From positions 1 to 64,000 of the forward strand of contig JAJYLT010000003.1 of assembly GCA_021787565.1 (NCBI GenBank): 64,000 bases of DNA, given 5' to 3'. This document shows positions 32,701 to 40,505 of the stretch, piece by piece. Under the pieces are notes generated by a model that saw nothing but the letters and a program-made list of their open reading frames with translations, was not told the DNA's origin and ran no database searches. The stretch is from Acidobacteriota bacterium. GTDB taxonomy: Bacteria; Acidobacteriota; UBA4820; DSQY01. The translations under genes were made by a program, and so were the position numbers. Within the stretch, counting starts at the first letter, position 1. The number at the start of each line of letters is the position of its first letter.

Positions 32701-33954
32701 CTTGACGAAGACGGGGTCGAGCTCCCGGAACACGAGCGCCCCTCCCGCCTCCCCGGCCACCTCCCTGGAGACCAGGACGCGCCAGGCGTGAGCGTTCTGC
32801 ATCAGCCGGGCCGCCAGGTTGATGCCGGCGCCCATCACCGTGTACTCCCGCCGCGCCTCGCAGCCCACGAAGGCCGCGAAGAGCCTGGAGACGGTGATCC
32901 CGATGCGCACCTCGGCCAGGAGTTCTCGCAGCGCGGCAGAGCCGACCAGCTCCAGGGCCGCGCGGCAGGCCATCTCCTCCTGGCGCTCCAGGGCGTAGGG
33001 AACGCCGAAGCAGCAGATCGCCTTGCTTCCCTTGTCGCCCATGTCCAGCTTGTTCACGTGGCCGCCGTACTTTCGCACCGTTTCGGCGATGATCCGGTAG
33101 ACCCGGCGGCAGCGGCCCACTGCTTCGGCGTCGAGGTCGTAGTCGATGCCCCGGAAGGCGAGGAAGAGGACCGCCGTCCGCCGGTGCTCGGCGACGGCGT
33201 GGCCGCGGCCGGACCCGGCCCCGGCTTGGACGAAGGGCGGAAGGAAGGCTTCGAGACTCTCCCGGCTGGGCAACGGCGCGCGATCGGCGCCGTCAGGTTC
33301 GGGCGCCCGAGGCAATTGTTCCAGGCCGGTGAGAAGCAGGCAGCCGTCGCCGGCCTCCTCCACCCGGCAGCCGATCGGGAGGCCAGCCCGGCACGAAGGC
33401 CCCAGGAGGATTTGCCCCCGCGAGGCGCGGTGCTCCGCCTGAGCGGCCTCGTCCAGGGCCGAGCCGGCAGCGAAGTAGTCGCGTCCCGCCGCCTGATCCC
33501 CCACCGTGCCAATCAGGAGGGAGCCGGTGGAGATGCCCGTCTTCATGGCCAGCGAGAACTCGCCCCCGCGGGTGGAGAGGGACTGGAAGCGGCGGATCTC
33601 CTCGTGCATCCGGAGCGCGGCCCTCAGCGCCCCCGACAGGTCCGGAGGGAAGAGGAGCGTCATCGCGTCGCCCCCGAACCGGAGAACGTCTCCGCCCTCC
33701 TCGTGGACGATCGCGATCATGGCCGCGAAGAAGTCGTTCAGAACGCGGGTGAGCTCCTCCGCCCCCTCCTTGCCGATGGCCGCCAGACGTTCGGTCATGG
33801 CGGTGAAGCCGGCCAGGTCGGAGAAGAGCAGGCAACCCTGCGTCCGCTGGGCCCCCTCCGCGGTGCCCAGGAGAGACCACAGGCTCCTCGGCACGAAGGC
33901 GGCCAGGTCCCGTCTGAAATCGCTCAAGTGCGCCCCCGAAGCAGCGGAGACCAT
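29752..33954 (-). CDS. Soluble-adenylyl-cyclase-like protein: tandem class III cyclase domains, AAA-type ATPase, TPR
   Basis: 1400 residues from ATG at 33954 (MVSAASGAHLSDF); a longer frame lacks homology. Residues ~38-200 form a class III cyclase domain with both metal-binding Asp present, Asp46 (LLFSDLAGFTAMTE) and Asp96 (LRFGGDAMTLLF). A second domain (~258-425) has lost the first Asp (VLFLAFRGID) but keeps KLDMGDKGSKAICCFGVP, reminiscent of the C2 domain of mammalian soluble adenylyl cyclase. A P-loop ATPase follows (GEAGVGKS, 470-477) and then a long TPR region. Residues ~880-1340 are encoded by clearly AT-richer DNA. No membrane segment is seen. ATP is the likely substrate, unproven. 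Confidence 0.82.
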   Translation of the reverse strand: MVSAASGAHLSDFRRDLAAFVPRSLWSLLGTAEGAQRTQGCLLFSDLAGFTAMTERLAAIGKEGAEELTRVLNDFFAAMIAIVHEEGGDVLRFGGDAMTLLFPPDLSGALRAALRMHEEIRRFQSLSTRGGEFSLAMKTGISTGSLLIGTVGDQAAGRDYFAAGSALDEAAQAEHRASRGQILLGPSCRAGLPIGCRVEEAGDGCLLLTGLEQLPRAPEPDGADRAPLPSRESLEAFLPPFVQAGAGSGRGHAVAEHRRTAVLFLAFRGIDYDLDAEAVGRCRRVYRIIAETVRKYGGHVNKLDMGDKGSKAICCFGVPYALERQEEMACRAALELVGSAALRELLAEVRIGITVSRLFAAFVGCEARREYTVMGAGINLAARLMQNAHAWRVLVSREVAGEAGGALVFRELDPVFVKGLGERVRVFRPEGERQAEEERLAEYVGREDLLDELGPLLADPSKPLALAVTGEAGVGKSALLHRLGLGLDAAGIRHITVPLVPYSSESYLSAWTPVLFSCLGVSRTSGETLRLEALRQGMAGEDPDFLCLMAPLLGVAMEETAAVKALSAKDRKDVTFAMLARLFLRQAEEGLYGLFVDHLEHADPASLEFLAALLAEVEETPLKLLLAFRSSAAAVGEAVAGLRTVRLEPLSEEEVREFLTRAGGMAQPPEAFTRFVMEKTRGNPKFIEQVLAVLAHQGLLAKGPSGLLEVDEDRLTASAFPDTLEGVLLTQVEGLPEEERHLLKTASVLGASFSVSLLARVLGLKPLEAEARVRAVAEKGLLRLDESGRRPYATFADSLLRDALYESLTFSVRRALHAEVAAYLESRGSGESRSWPYLAHHFEAAGDEERAAHYLWLAAQDARKRYDNGAAFGLLERYVRLRKEAGAVAGADKEYRIGLMELAKTCKDLGRLDETEARCRKIIEGTPALSSEVVDAHMHIAGCYRSRGDLAASIAAYGEAMSLAKDLQDKHLQCRILLDSAVPMAMSGRMQEAMAQFRQAERLARQLGAYGSLVYALMNQGLALYYQGKLKEARRVLNGSMRLARLHGLRPNIVSISINLALVLYELGEYRRALQIDQEGLAIAKQFGYRDLYVSAISNQALYQTMLGQWEQASKAVSISLGAAQHYGMRYYCAANMHTAGILHLANGDFALALARQRDSLNLYLDNHNTGEALACLTEMVAISNELHSPGLSLVSVREALPQLEVELGRHTKSWTVGFIAQDCLFRHLAGETDFEAANNILQRSLESATASGSLWLIAEVGEVLVRLLMNDGRYDQAVATAAATLERFSDKARAWKIGLLVLTTAEAMLHADQWEDLRGCLRTLRVYGSGLDRGLAGIRYRYLRAKVASEAGQHRSTQHWRHAALTLLADVEARNPEPEIRDALAALPLVRELRAEGPS

Positions 33955-34069
33955 GTTTCGGCCGTCCGCGCCGCCTGTTCCAGGGCCCCAGGATGGACCA
34001 GGAAGAGGCCCACTGTCCACGGTGTCGTGCACCGGCCACATGAAGTTGGGTGGGCCCCGTGGGACACGA

Positions 34070-34858
34070 TCAGGGATTGGTCGGCGGAGGGGATCCCGAG
34101 GCCGGTTGCGTGTAAGCCAGCAGGAAGCGCCTGGTCTCCGGGTTCATTTCCAGAAAGACGATTCCGTAACCGACCCTGGTCTTCCGCACCACCCGGGCCT
34201 TGAACTCCACCACCTTGAGCGGCACCGTGCCCGGCACCCCCACGCGCAGGCTGACCATGGTCCTGTGCGGAAGCTCCTCTTCCAGGGCCACCTGGGCTCC
34301 GGTCAGCGATATGTCGCGGAGCACCCCGCGCAGCTTCTGCCCTCCGCCCGATATCAGGCAGGCGGTCTGGAGGCTGCGGCGCGGCGCCCTTCGCAGGTCC
34401 CAGCTCGCGGAGCCTTCATCGGTCTGGCTTTCGACCAAGCCGGGAGGAGCCGGGCCCGGAGGCACCTTGGGGGGGGCCGCCTCCGCGGGAAGGTTGCTCA
34501 GCAGATGGACCAGCGAGCTCTCCAGCTGGTCCCTTCGGACGGGCTTGGTCAGGACGAGGGTGCGCTGCCCCGTCGAGGCCTCCACGTTCATCCCCTCTTC
34601 CGTGAATATAAGGACGGGGAGGTCGCGAAAGGCGGCCTCGGATCGGAGCGCACTGAGGGTCCGAAAGCCCCCGACGGTGGGAAGCGAGAAGTCGATCACC
34701 AGAAGGTCGGGGAGGCCCGAGAGATACATGGCCTGGATGGCCGACATGTCGCTCGCGAACACCTGGCAGCTCAGGCGCACGCCGCCCAGCCCCTCGAAGG
34801 GATCGGCGAAGAGCAACAACTCCGCTTCGGCCAAGACGGCCGACACTCGGTACGCCAT
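34070..34858 (-). CDS. Receiver-like domain fused to PilZ domain (second copy)
   Basis: 262 residues from ATG at 34858 (MAYRVSAVLAEAELLLF), with GGGCGGGG shortly upstream; two earlier Met codons are possible. The receiver-like half has an Asp in DLLVIDFSLPTVGGF and the Lys in VLTKPVRRDQL. A proline-rich linker leads to the PilZ half: RRAPRRSLQTACLISG, LRDISLTGAQVALEEEL and a final VVRKTRVGYGIVFLEM strand. RRSLQTACLI approximates the cyclic-di-GMP entry motif. It resembles the protein at 1973-2665 in design. It stands between the cyclase giant and tatC on the same strand. Confidence 0.78.
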   Translation of the reverse strand: MAYRVSAVLAEAELLLFADPFEGLGGVRLSCQVFASDMSAIQAMYLSGLPDLLVIDFSLPTVGGFRTLSALRSEAAFRDLPVLIFTEEGMNVEASTGQRTLVLTKPVRRDQLESSLVHLLSNLPAEAAPPKVPPGPAPPGLVESQTDEGSASWDLRRAPRRSLQTACLISGGGQKLRGVLRDISLTGAQVALEEELPHRTMVSLRVGVPGTVPLKVVEFKARVVRKTRVGYGIVFLEMNPETRRFLLAYTQPASGSPPPTNP

Positions 34859-34986
34859 TCGTCCCCGCCCTTTTGGGCTGCCCATCCAGGCGATGCGGCA
34901 CCCCACTCGTTCCCTAAGTACGCGGCCATGTTATCACGGGCCGTGCGGGCGAGGGAACGGGCCAAGGCCACTCGGCAGAATCCGCG

Positions 34987-35745
34987 TCAGGCCGCCTGTT
35001 CGGGAGCGGGCTTGCGTCGGAAGAGATAGGAGATGAGGATGCCCAGGCCGTAGAGGATGATGATAGGAACGGCCACGATGGTCTGGTTCACGGGGTCGCC
35101 GGAGGGGGTGATGACTGCCGCGATGATGAAGGCGATCAGGATGGCCCACTTGAACTTCCTCAACAGGAAGCCCGGGCTGACGATGCCCAGCCGGGTCAGG
35201 AAGAGGATGAGGATGGGTGTCTCGAAGGTCAGACCGATGCCCAGGAGGAACTTCATTTCGAAGTCCCAGAAATAGGAGACCGTCACCACGTTGGTGAACC
35301 CCTCGTTGAACTGGAAGAAGAACCGGAACGTGTAGGGCAGAACCACGTAGTAGCAGAAGGCCACGCCGGTGAGAAAGAAGAGGGAGGTTCCCAGCACGAA
35401 GGGGAGGGCCATCCTCTTCTCTTTGGACTTGAGGCCGGGTGCGATGAAGCGCCAGAGCTGGTAGAAGATCCAGGGAGCCGAGATCACGAGGCCCACCACG
35501 AAGGCCACCTTCATGTAGAGGAAGAAGACCTCCGTGATCTCCGTGTAGGCGAGACTCTGCTGGCCCTTGGGCAGGTACTTGAAGTAGGGGGCCACCAGAA
35601 ACTTCATGATCTTGTCGAGGAACAGGGTGGCCACCCCGAAGGCCACGGCCAATCCGATGAGGGCGAGGTAGATGCGCCGCCTGAGCTCCTCGAAATGCTC
35701 GAGGAAGCTCATCTCTCCCGTTCCCTGGGCCCCCTTCCCGGCCAT
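34987..35745 (-). CDS. tatC: Sec-independent protein translocase TatC
   Basis: 252 residues with six predicted membrane helices. TatC is the receptor for twin-arginine signal peptides. The family N-terminus MSFLEHFEELRRRIY and the conserved loop FEMKFLLGIGLTFETPI are plain, as is the SAPWIFYQLWRFIAPGL region. The ATG overlaps the tatA/B stop by one base (TGATG), so the two are co-translated. A 12-residue leader before MSFLEHF makes an internal ATG at 35709 a possible start. Confidence 0.95.
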   Translation of the reverse strand: MAGKGAQGTGEMSFLEHFEELRRRIYLALIGLAVAFGVATLFLDKIMKFLVAPYFKYLPKGQQSLAYTEITEVFFLYMKVAFVVGLVISAPWIFYQLWRFIAPGLKSKEKRMALPFVLGTSLFFLTGVAFCYYVVLPYTFRFFFQFNEGFTNVVTVSYFWDFEMKFLLGIGLTFETPILILFLTRLGIVSPGFLLRKFKWAILIAFIIAAVITPSGDPVNQTIVAVPIIILYGLGILISYLFRRKPAPEQAA

Positions 35746-36158
35746 CAGCGCGGCTCCACCGGCGAAGGCGGTTCGTCACGGCGCTCCGGCTCGCCAGCGG
35801 GGGGCGAGGCCGACTGCGGCGTCTGCGCGGGTGGTTGGGAGCCGGGCGCGGTGAGGGCATCGCGCCGCTCCGGATCGACGGGCGAGGCGGCCGGAGCGGG
35901 CGCCGTTTCCGCGGGCGGCCGGTAGGCCGGCGCGGGAAGAGCGCCGGTGGGGCGCTCGGCGGGAGGTTCCACCGTGGCCGTACGCTTGATATCATCCACC
36001 TCCCGCTCGATGGTGTCCTGCAGCTCCTGCGTGGCGCGTTTGAACTCGCGCAGTGCCCTGCCCAGGGACTTGCCCAGCTCCGGGAGCTTCTGGGGCCCGA
36101 AGAGGAGGAGGGCGATGACGAGAATGACCAGGAGCTCGCCGGAGCCGATGTCAAACAT
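35745..36158 (-). CDS. TatA/TatB-family twin-arginine translocase subunit
   Basis: 137 residues. One N-terminal membrane helix ([19 protein letters not shown]) is followed by an amphipathic helix ([20 protein letters not shown]) and a long proline-rich tail. The [12 protein letters not shown] hinge is typical of TatA, while the [10 protein letters not shown] start and length recall TatB, so the assignment between the two is open. It sits between larE (8-base overlap) and tatC (1-base overlap). Confidence 0.88.
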   Translation of the reverse strand: MFDIGSGELLVILVIALLLFGPQKLPELGKSLGRALREFKRATQELQDTIEREVDDIKRTATVEPPAERPTGALPAPAYRPPAETAPAPAASPVDPERRDALTAPGSQPPAQTPQSASPPAGEPERRDEPPSPVEPR

Positions 36159-36978
36159 GGCGTTCCTCCAGAGGCCCTTGGCTCAGGCTTCCGGAGCGGA
36201 AGCCCTCCAGGTCCAGCGTGATGAAGCGGAATCCCAACTCCTTCATGTGGCGGCAGAGCGCCTCCCTGAAAGCCGGTTCCAGGAGGCGGTCCATCCCCTC
36301 CCCTTCAACTTCGATACGGGCCGCGTCCTCCAGCAGGCGGACGCGCACCTGGTGAAAACCATGGGCCTTCAGAAATTGCTCGGCCCTCTCCACGCGCGAC
36401 AGGTCTTCCAGAAGGATGCGGCGGCCCGCCGGGAACCGCGAGGAGAGGCACGCCGAAGCCGGCTTGTCCCAAGTCTCCAGGCCGAGTCGTCTGGATCGCT
36501 CCCGCACCTCCGCCTTGCTGAAACCGGCCTCCAGGAGGGGGGCCCGCGTTCCTCGCTCTTCGGCGGCCTTCATGCCGGGCCTCCAGTCGCCCACGTCGTC
36601 GGCGATGGCCCCGAACAGAAGCCAGCGCATCCCCTGCCCCGACGCCACCTCCTCCATCCGGGCAAAAAGTTCGCTCTTGCAGTGGTAGCATCGAAAGGCA
36701 TCGTTGGCCGCGAAGGCGGGATTGTCCATCTCGCGGGTTTGGACCACCTGGTGCCGGATCCCCCGCCGCCGAGCGAAGGCCACGGCGGCCTCCAGCTCTT
36801 CGCGGGGAAGGGTGGGCGAGTCGGCCGTAATGCCCATGCAACGCTCACCCAGGACGGCCTCGGCCTCAACCAAGAGCAGGGCCGAATCGGCGCCTCCGGA
36901 AAAGGCCACGAGTGCCCCCTCCCTGAACTGATCCAGGATCGCGCGAAGCCGGGCCACCTTCTCTTCCAGCGCTTTCAC
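36151..36978 (-). CDS. larE: ATP-dependent sacrificial sulfur transferase LarE
   Basis: 275 residues. LarE adenylates the nicotinic-acid-derived substrate and donates sulfur from its own Cys while building the nickel-pincer cofactor of lactate racemase. The PP-loop [11 protein letters not shown] and the likely sacrificial Cys in [14 protein letters not shown] are present, with the acidic metal site near [12 protein letters not shown]. larA, larB and larC are not in the window. The gene overlaps tatA/B by eight bases, an unusual association that is probably transcriptional only. Confidence 0.9.
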   Translation of the reverse strand: MKALEEKVARLRAILDQFREGALVAFSGGADSALLLVEAEAVLGERCMGITADSPTLPREELEAAVAFARRRGIRHQVVQTREMDNPAFAANDAFRCYHCKSELFARMEEVASGQGMRWLLFGAIADDVGDWRPGMKAAEERGTRAPLLEAGFSKAEVRERSRRLGLETWDKPASACLSSRFPAGRRILLEDLSRVERAEQFLKAHGFHQVRVRLLEDAARIEVEGEGMDRLLEPAFREALCRHMKELGFRFITLDLEGFRSGSLSQGPLEERHV

Positions 36979-37060
36979 GGGGGGTTCACCTCGATCCCTC
37001 CAGACAGGTGTCCACTGTAGTCCAGAAGAGGCGGGAGGACAACGCTTGCCCGCTCGCGAT

Positions 37061-39628
37061 TCAGTGGCACTCTCCCTCTTGCCGGTCCCGCTTCCTTCGG
37101 TCCACGACGGTGAGGAGCGCCACCAGCACGGTGAGGGTGCCGATCATGCAGAACAGGCTACCCAGGAGGCTCACGTAGCCCATGCTGCGGAGGCCGGGGT
37201 AGGACGACAGGGACATGGAGCCGAAGCCGGCGATGGTGGTGAGCGCGGCGATGGCGATGGGGTTGCCCGTCTCCCGGATGACCCGGACCATGTCGTGTCC
37301 GTCCTCCTCCAGGTACCTGTGAACGAGATAGATGCCGTAGTCCGAGCCGATGCCGAGGATCATCGTGGTCACGAAGATGTTCATCATGTTGAGCGACTCT
37401 CCCATCAGGCGGAGGCTCCCCAGCATCCAGACGAGGCCCACCGCCAGCGGAACGAGAGAGTACACGGCGGGCCAGAAGGCCCGAAAATCGAACACGATGA
37501 TCAGGAAGACCAGGAGGGTTCCCACGAGGAAGGCGAGGAGCGCGTCGTGGCGCACCTGCTTCCTCAGCACCTTGCTCAGGACGTTGATGCCCACCACCTT
37601 CGCCTCCGGGTCAGCGGCATGCACGGCCCGGATCAGGCCCTGGGGCTCGAACCGTTTGAATTCGTTCGGAATGTAGAGATACGCCACTCCCCGGAAATGG
37701 TCGGGGCCCTTCTGGACGATGTACTTTCTGAGGATGGGGGCCAGGGGGCCCTTCATGAGGTGGGCATAGGTCACCGGCCCGGTGGGATCCAGCATGCGGT
37801 GGAGGGTCTTGAGGTAGGGATCGAAATAGGCCTGATTGAAGTTGTTGGCCTGGCAGGCGGAATCGAAGACGGCCCGGATCCGGTCGTAGGAGAAGGCCCC
37901 GCCCTTGTCCTCGTGAAGCACCCGAAGCACCGCGTTCTGGCTCTTTTCCGTCGGGAGGTAGGTGGAGATGCTGTCGGTGAAGAGGATGTCCCCCGCCTTC
38001 ACGAAGGGCTGCACGGCCTCAATGACCTTCTTGGAATCCCGGACCACCCCGTCGGGCGTGGGGGCATCCACGACGACCATCATGTAGGTGAGCGACGCCC
38101 CGAACTTCTTGGCCACCTCGGTGGAGACGGTGATGCCCATGTTCTTGGGGCTCCTGAGGTTCTGGACGTTGTCGTCCAGGCGGACCCCCAGCGCCAGGAC
38201 TCCCATCGCCACCGTCACGATGGCCGCCACCGAGAGGGTCCACCTGGGATGGCGGTGGGCCCACCGCGCGATCCCCTCGAATCCGAAGCTGTGCATGTGA
38301 AAGGTGGGTTCGATCCCCTTGCGCGTCTTGTGGATCTGGTGGAAGTAGAGCATGGCCGGAAGCAGAACGAACACGCTGGCGCAGCAGAAGAGGATGCCCA
38401 CGGCCGTGTAGATGCCCACCTGGCGCATGCCGTTGAAATGGGTCAGGATCATGGCGCCGAAGGTGCAGGCCGTGGTGGCGGCTCCCACCATGACGCCCTT
38501 GCCCGTATTGCCCATGATGGAGGCCAGGCTCTCCTCGGCGGTCAGGCCCCGGTTGCGCTCCTCGATGTAGCGCCCGTACATGACGGTCGAGAAGTCGATC
38601 CCGAGCCCCACCAGGAGGGCCCCGAAGCCGGCGGTGGCGCTGTTCAGCGTCACCCCCAGCAGGTGCGCGATTCCGAAGGTCAGGATCAGGCCCAGAAGGA
38701 GCGGGGCCCATCCGTAGACCAGGGCGCTCTTGCGCCGGAACGCCCATAGGAACACGAACATGACGAGGACCACCGAGGTCACCGTGTTAACGAGGGCATC
38801 GTGCTTGATCAGGTTGGCGTCGTCCTGGGCGATGGGATAGCCGCCGCCGTAGCTCACCTTGAGGAACTTGACCTCCTCGGGGTTCTCCTCGCCCCACTGG
38901 GCGCGCACCTTGGCCTCCAGGGAGCGGACGGTGCTCATCAGCCTCTTCCCGTAGGCGATGTCCTGCGCCGGGTGATCGGGACGCACGATCATGAGGAGGG
39001 AACTGCCGTCCTTGGAGAGGTAGTAGCCGTCGGAGAGGTCCACGTTGAGCTGCCGCGTCTTGCCCATGAAGTGGCGCTTGAGAACGGAGAACAGCCCGAA
39101 CGGATCGTACTGGATCAGCTCCTTGGTCATCAACGACGCCGGATTGGAAAGGAACCGCCGGTTGTCCGCCACCTGCTTGCGGATCTGGGCGTCCGTGAAT
39201 CGCGAGGCCACCTCGGGAAGGTCCGCCTGGTTCAGATAGAGGAGCGTGTAGGGAAGCATCTCCTGGATGACGCCCTCGTAATCCTGGAGGCGGTACTCCA
39301 CGCCCTCCACCATGCCGCTCTTCCGCAACCCCGCGGCCATGTCGTCGGCGAATTCCTCGTAGTTGTCGATGGGGTGGCCCTTGGGATCCTTGGTCTGCAC
39401 GAGGATGAACAGGTAGTCCAGGCTCTTGAAGTCATGCGTGGCCTCCCGGAAGTTCTCGACGGTCGGATCGTGGCGCGGCAGGAGGTCGAGGATGTCGGAG
39501 TCGATTCGGGGAGGCTTGACGATGAACAAGGCCACGACGGACGCCACGAGAAGAAGGGCGATGCTGAACACCCACCGGTAGTGCACGGCGCAGACGCTGG
39601 CCAATTTGCGCAGCAGGGTCTCTCTCAT
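37061..39628 (-). CDS. MMPL/RND-family exporter
   Basis: 855 residues with about 12 membrane helices in the 1+5, 1+5 RND pattern. Two copies of the membrane motif are visible: GLGIDFSTVMYGRY and GIGSDYGIYLVHRY, with Asp residues of the proton relay. Two large extracytoplasmic loops lie between helices 1-2 and 7-8. Such proteins export lipids or hydrophobic compounds (for example hopanoids, mycolates); the substrate here is unknown. GGGAGAGG precedes ATG. The start codon overlaps the stop of a 59-residue gene (ATGA), forming an operon with pgsA. Confidence 0.88.
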   Translation of the reverse strand: MRETLLRKLASVCAVHYRWVFSIALLLVASVVALFIVKPPRIDSDILDLLPRHDPTVENFREATHDFKSLDYLFILVQTKDPKGHPIDNYEEFADDMAAGLRKSGMVEGVEYRLQDYEGVIQEMLPYTLLYLNQADLPEVASRFTDAQIRKQVADNRRFLSNPASLMTKELIQYDPFGLFSVLKRHFMGKTRQLNVDLSDGYYLSKDGSSLLMIVRPDHPAQDIAYGKRLMSTVRSLEAKVRAQWGEENPEEVKFLKVSYGGGYPIAQDDANLIKHDALVNTVTSVVLVMFVFLWAFRRKSALVYGWAPLLLGLILTFGIAHLLGVTLNSATAGFGALLVGLGIDFSTVMYGRYIEERNRGLTAEESLASIMGNTGKGVMVGAATTACTFGAMILTHFNGMRQVGIYTAVGILFCCASVFVLLPAMLYFHQIHKTRKGIEPTFHMHSFGFEGIARWAHRHPRWTLSVAAIVTVAMGVLALGVRLDDNVQNLRSPKNMGITVSTEVAKKFGASLTYMMVVVDAPTPDGVVRDSKKVIEAVQPFVKAGDILFTDSISTYLPTEKSQNAVLRVLHEDKGGAFSYDRIRAVFDSACQANNFNQAYFDPYLKTLHRMLDPTGPVTYAHLMKGPLAPILRKYIVQKGPDHFRGVAYLYIPNEFKRFEPQGLIRAVHAADPEAKVVGINVLSKVLRKQVRHDALLAFLVGTLLVFLIIVFDFRAFWPAVYSLVPLAVGLVWMLGSLRLMGESLNMMNIFVTTMILGIGSDYGIYLVHRYLEEDGHDMVRVIRETGNPIAIAALTTIAGFGSMSLSSYPGLRSMGYVSLLGSLFCMIGTLTVLVALLTVVDRRKRDRQEGECH

Positions 39629-39804
39629 GAACCTCTCCCGTCGCGGCTCCCAGGCTTCATGAGAGGGCCTCCCCCTTGATTCGCATGGGCGTGTTCACTG
39701 CACCCGCCGGCATGATGGAGGATCCAAGCGGTGACCGCCAGCGGCAAAACCAGAACCAGCCCCGTCAGAAACGAGCGCCGAAGGGCGATCCAGAAACCCC
39801 TCAC
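39625..39804 (-). CDS. 59-residue membrane protein, DUF502-like N-terminus
   Basis: GTG at 39804 overlaps the pgsA stop (GTGA) and its TGA overlaps the ATG of the MMPL gene (ATGA), so it is coupled at both ends. The product begins VRGFWIALRRSFLTGLVLVL and has one strong membrane helix (LTGLVLVLPLAVTAWIL), matching the opening of DUF502 proteins, followed by an unrelated hydrophilic tail with His, Gly and Asn. It may be a truncated DUF502 gene kept for its coupling role or a true small membrane protein. The double overlap argues that it is translated. Confidence 0.6.
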   Translation of the reverse strand: MRGFWIALRRSFLTGLVLVLPLAVTAWILHHAGGCSEHAHANQGGGPLMKPGSRDGRGS

Positions 39805-40394
39805 GCCTGGTCCTCGCGGAAGAGGTCTATGCGACGGGCGAACTTCACGAAGTACTCCACCATGGAGACGATGGCGATGAGGGCGACGAAGTAGAGGAGC
39901 CCTGCGCCGGTGAGCTTGACCCACTCCCAGTCCCGTTGATTGCCCCAGATGATGAAGGAGATCGCCAGCACCTCCACCACCATCTTCCACTTGCCCAAGA
40001 CCCCCGCGGGGATGGCCACCTGGTGAATGGCAGCGATCATCCTGAGGCCCGTCACCGTGAACTCGCGGCCGATGATGATCACCACCACCCAGGCCTGCGC
40101 CAGGTGCAGTTCCACCAGCGAGATGAGAACCGAGGCTATCAGGAGCTTGTCGGCGATGGGATCGAGGAGCTGCCCGAGGGTGGTCACCTGGTTGCGCTTG
40201 CGGGCCAGGTAGCCGTCCAGCAGATCGGTGAGGGAGGCCAACACGAAGATCCCAACGGCCAGTTCCTCGCGGTTGAAGAAGAACCACTTCTCGAAGTGGA
40301 ATTCGGTGAGCAGAACGACGACCACCAGGGGCACCAGAAAGATCCGGAACCCGGTGAGCGTGTTGGGGAGATTGAGGGCTGGATTGCTCTTCAT
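39801..40394 (-). CDS. pgsA: CDP-diacylglycerol--glycerol-3-phosphate 3-phosphatidyltransferase
   Basis: 197 residues. The enzyme makes phosphatidylglycerophosphate, the first committed step to phosphatidylglycerol. The CDP-alcohol phosphotransferase motif D-G-x2-A-R-x8-G-x3-D-x3-D is exact: DLLDGYLARKRNQ, then TTLGQLLDPIADK. Four to five membrane helices are evident. The N-terminus LNLPNTLTGFRIFLVPLVV is typical of PgsA. The upstream ribosome-binding site is weak. Downstream it is coupled to the 59-residue membrane gene. Confidence 0.94.
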   Translation of the reverse strand: MKSNPALNLPNTLTGFRIFLVPLVVVVLLTEFHFEKWFFFNREELAVGIFVLASLTDLLDGYLARKRNQVTTLGQLLDPIADKLLIASVLISLVELHLAQAWVVVIIIGREFTVTGLRMIAAIHQVAIPAGVLGKWKMVVEVLAISFIIWGNQRDWEWVKLTGAGLLYFVALIAIVSMVEYFVKFARRIDLFREDQA

Positions 40395-40505
40395 GGCCGG
40401 CCGTTGATCCCGCTGATCTCCGAGGGGACATCCCCCTCCTCGAAAGGCCTTCTCCCGCCGCTTTCGCGCCGGCTCTTTCGCCCGAACAGCGGGATATTCA
40501 CGACG

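Noticed and set aside
37046-38749. 567-codon plus-strand frame opposite the MMPL exporter
   Set aside because: His/Asp/Gly-rich shadow of a membrane-protein gene; no domain or start signal.
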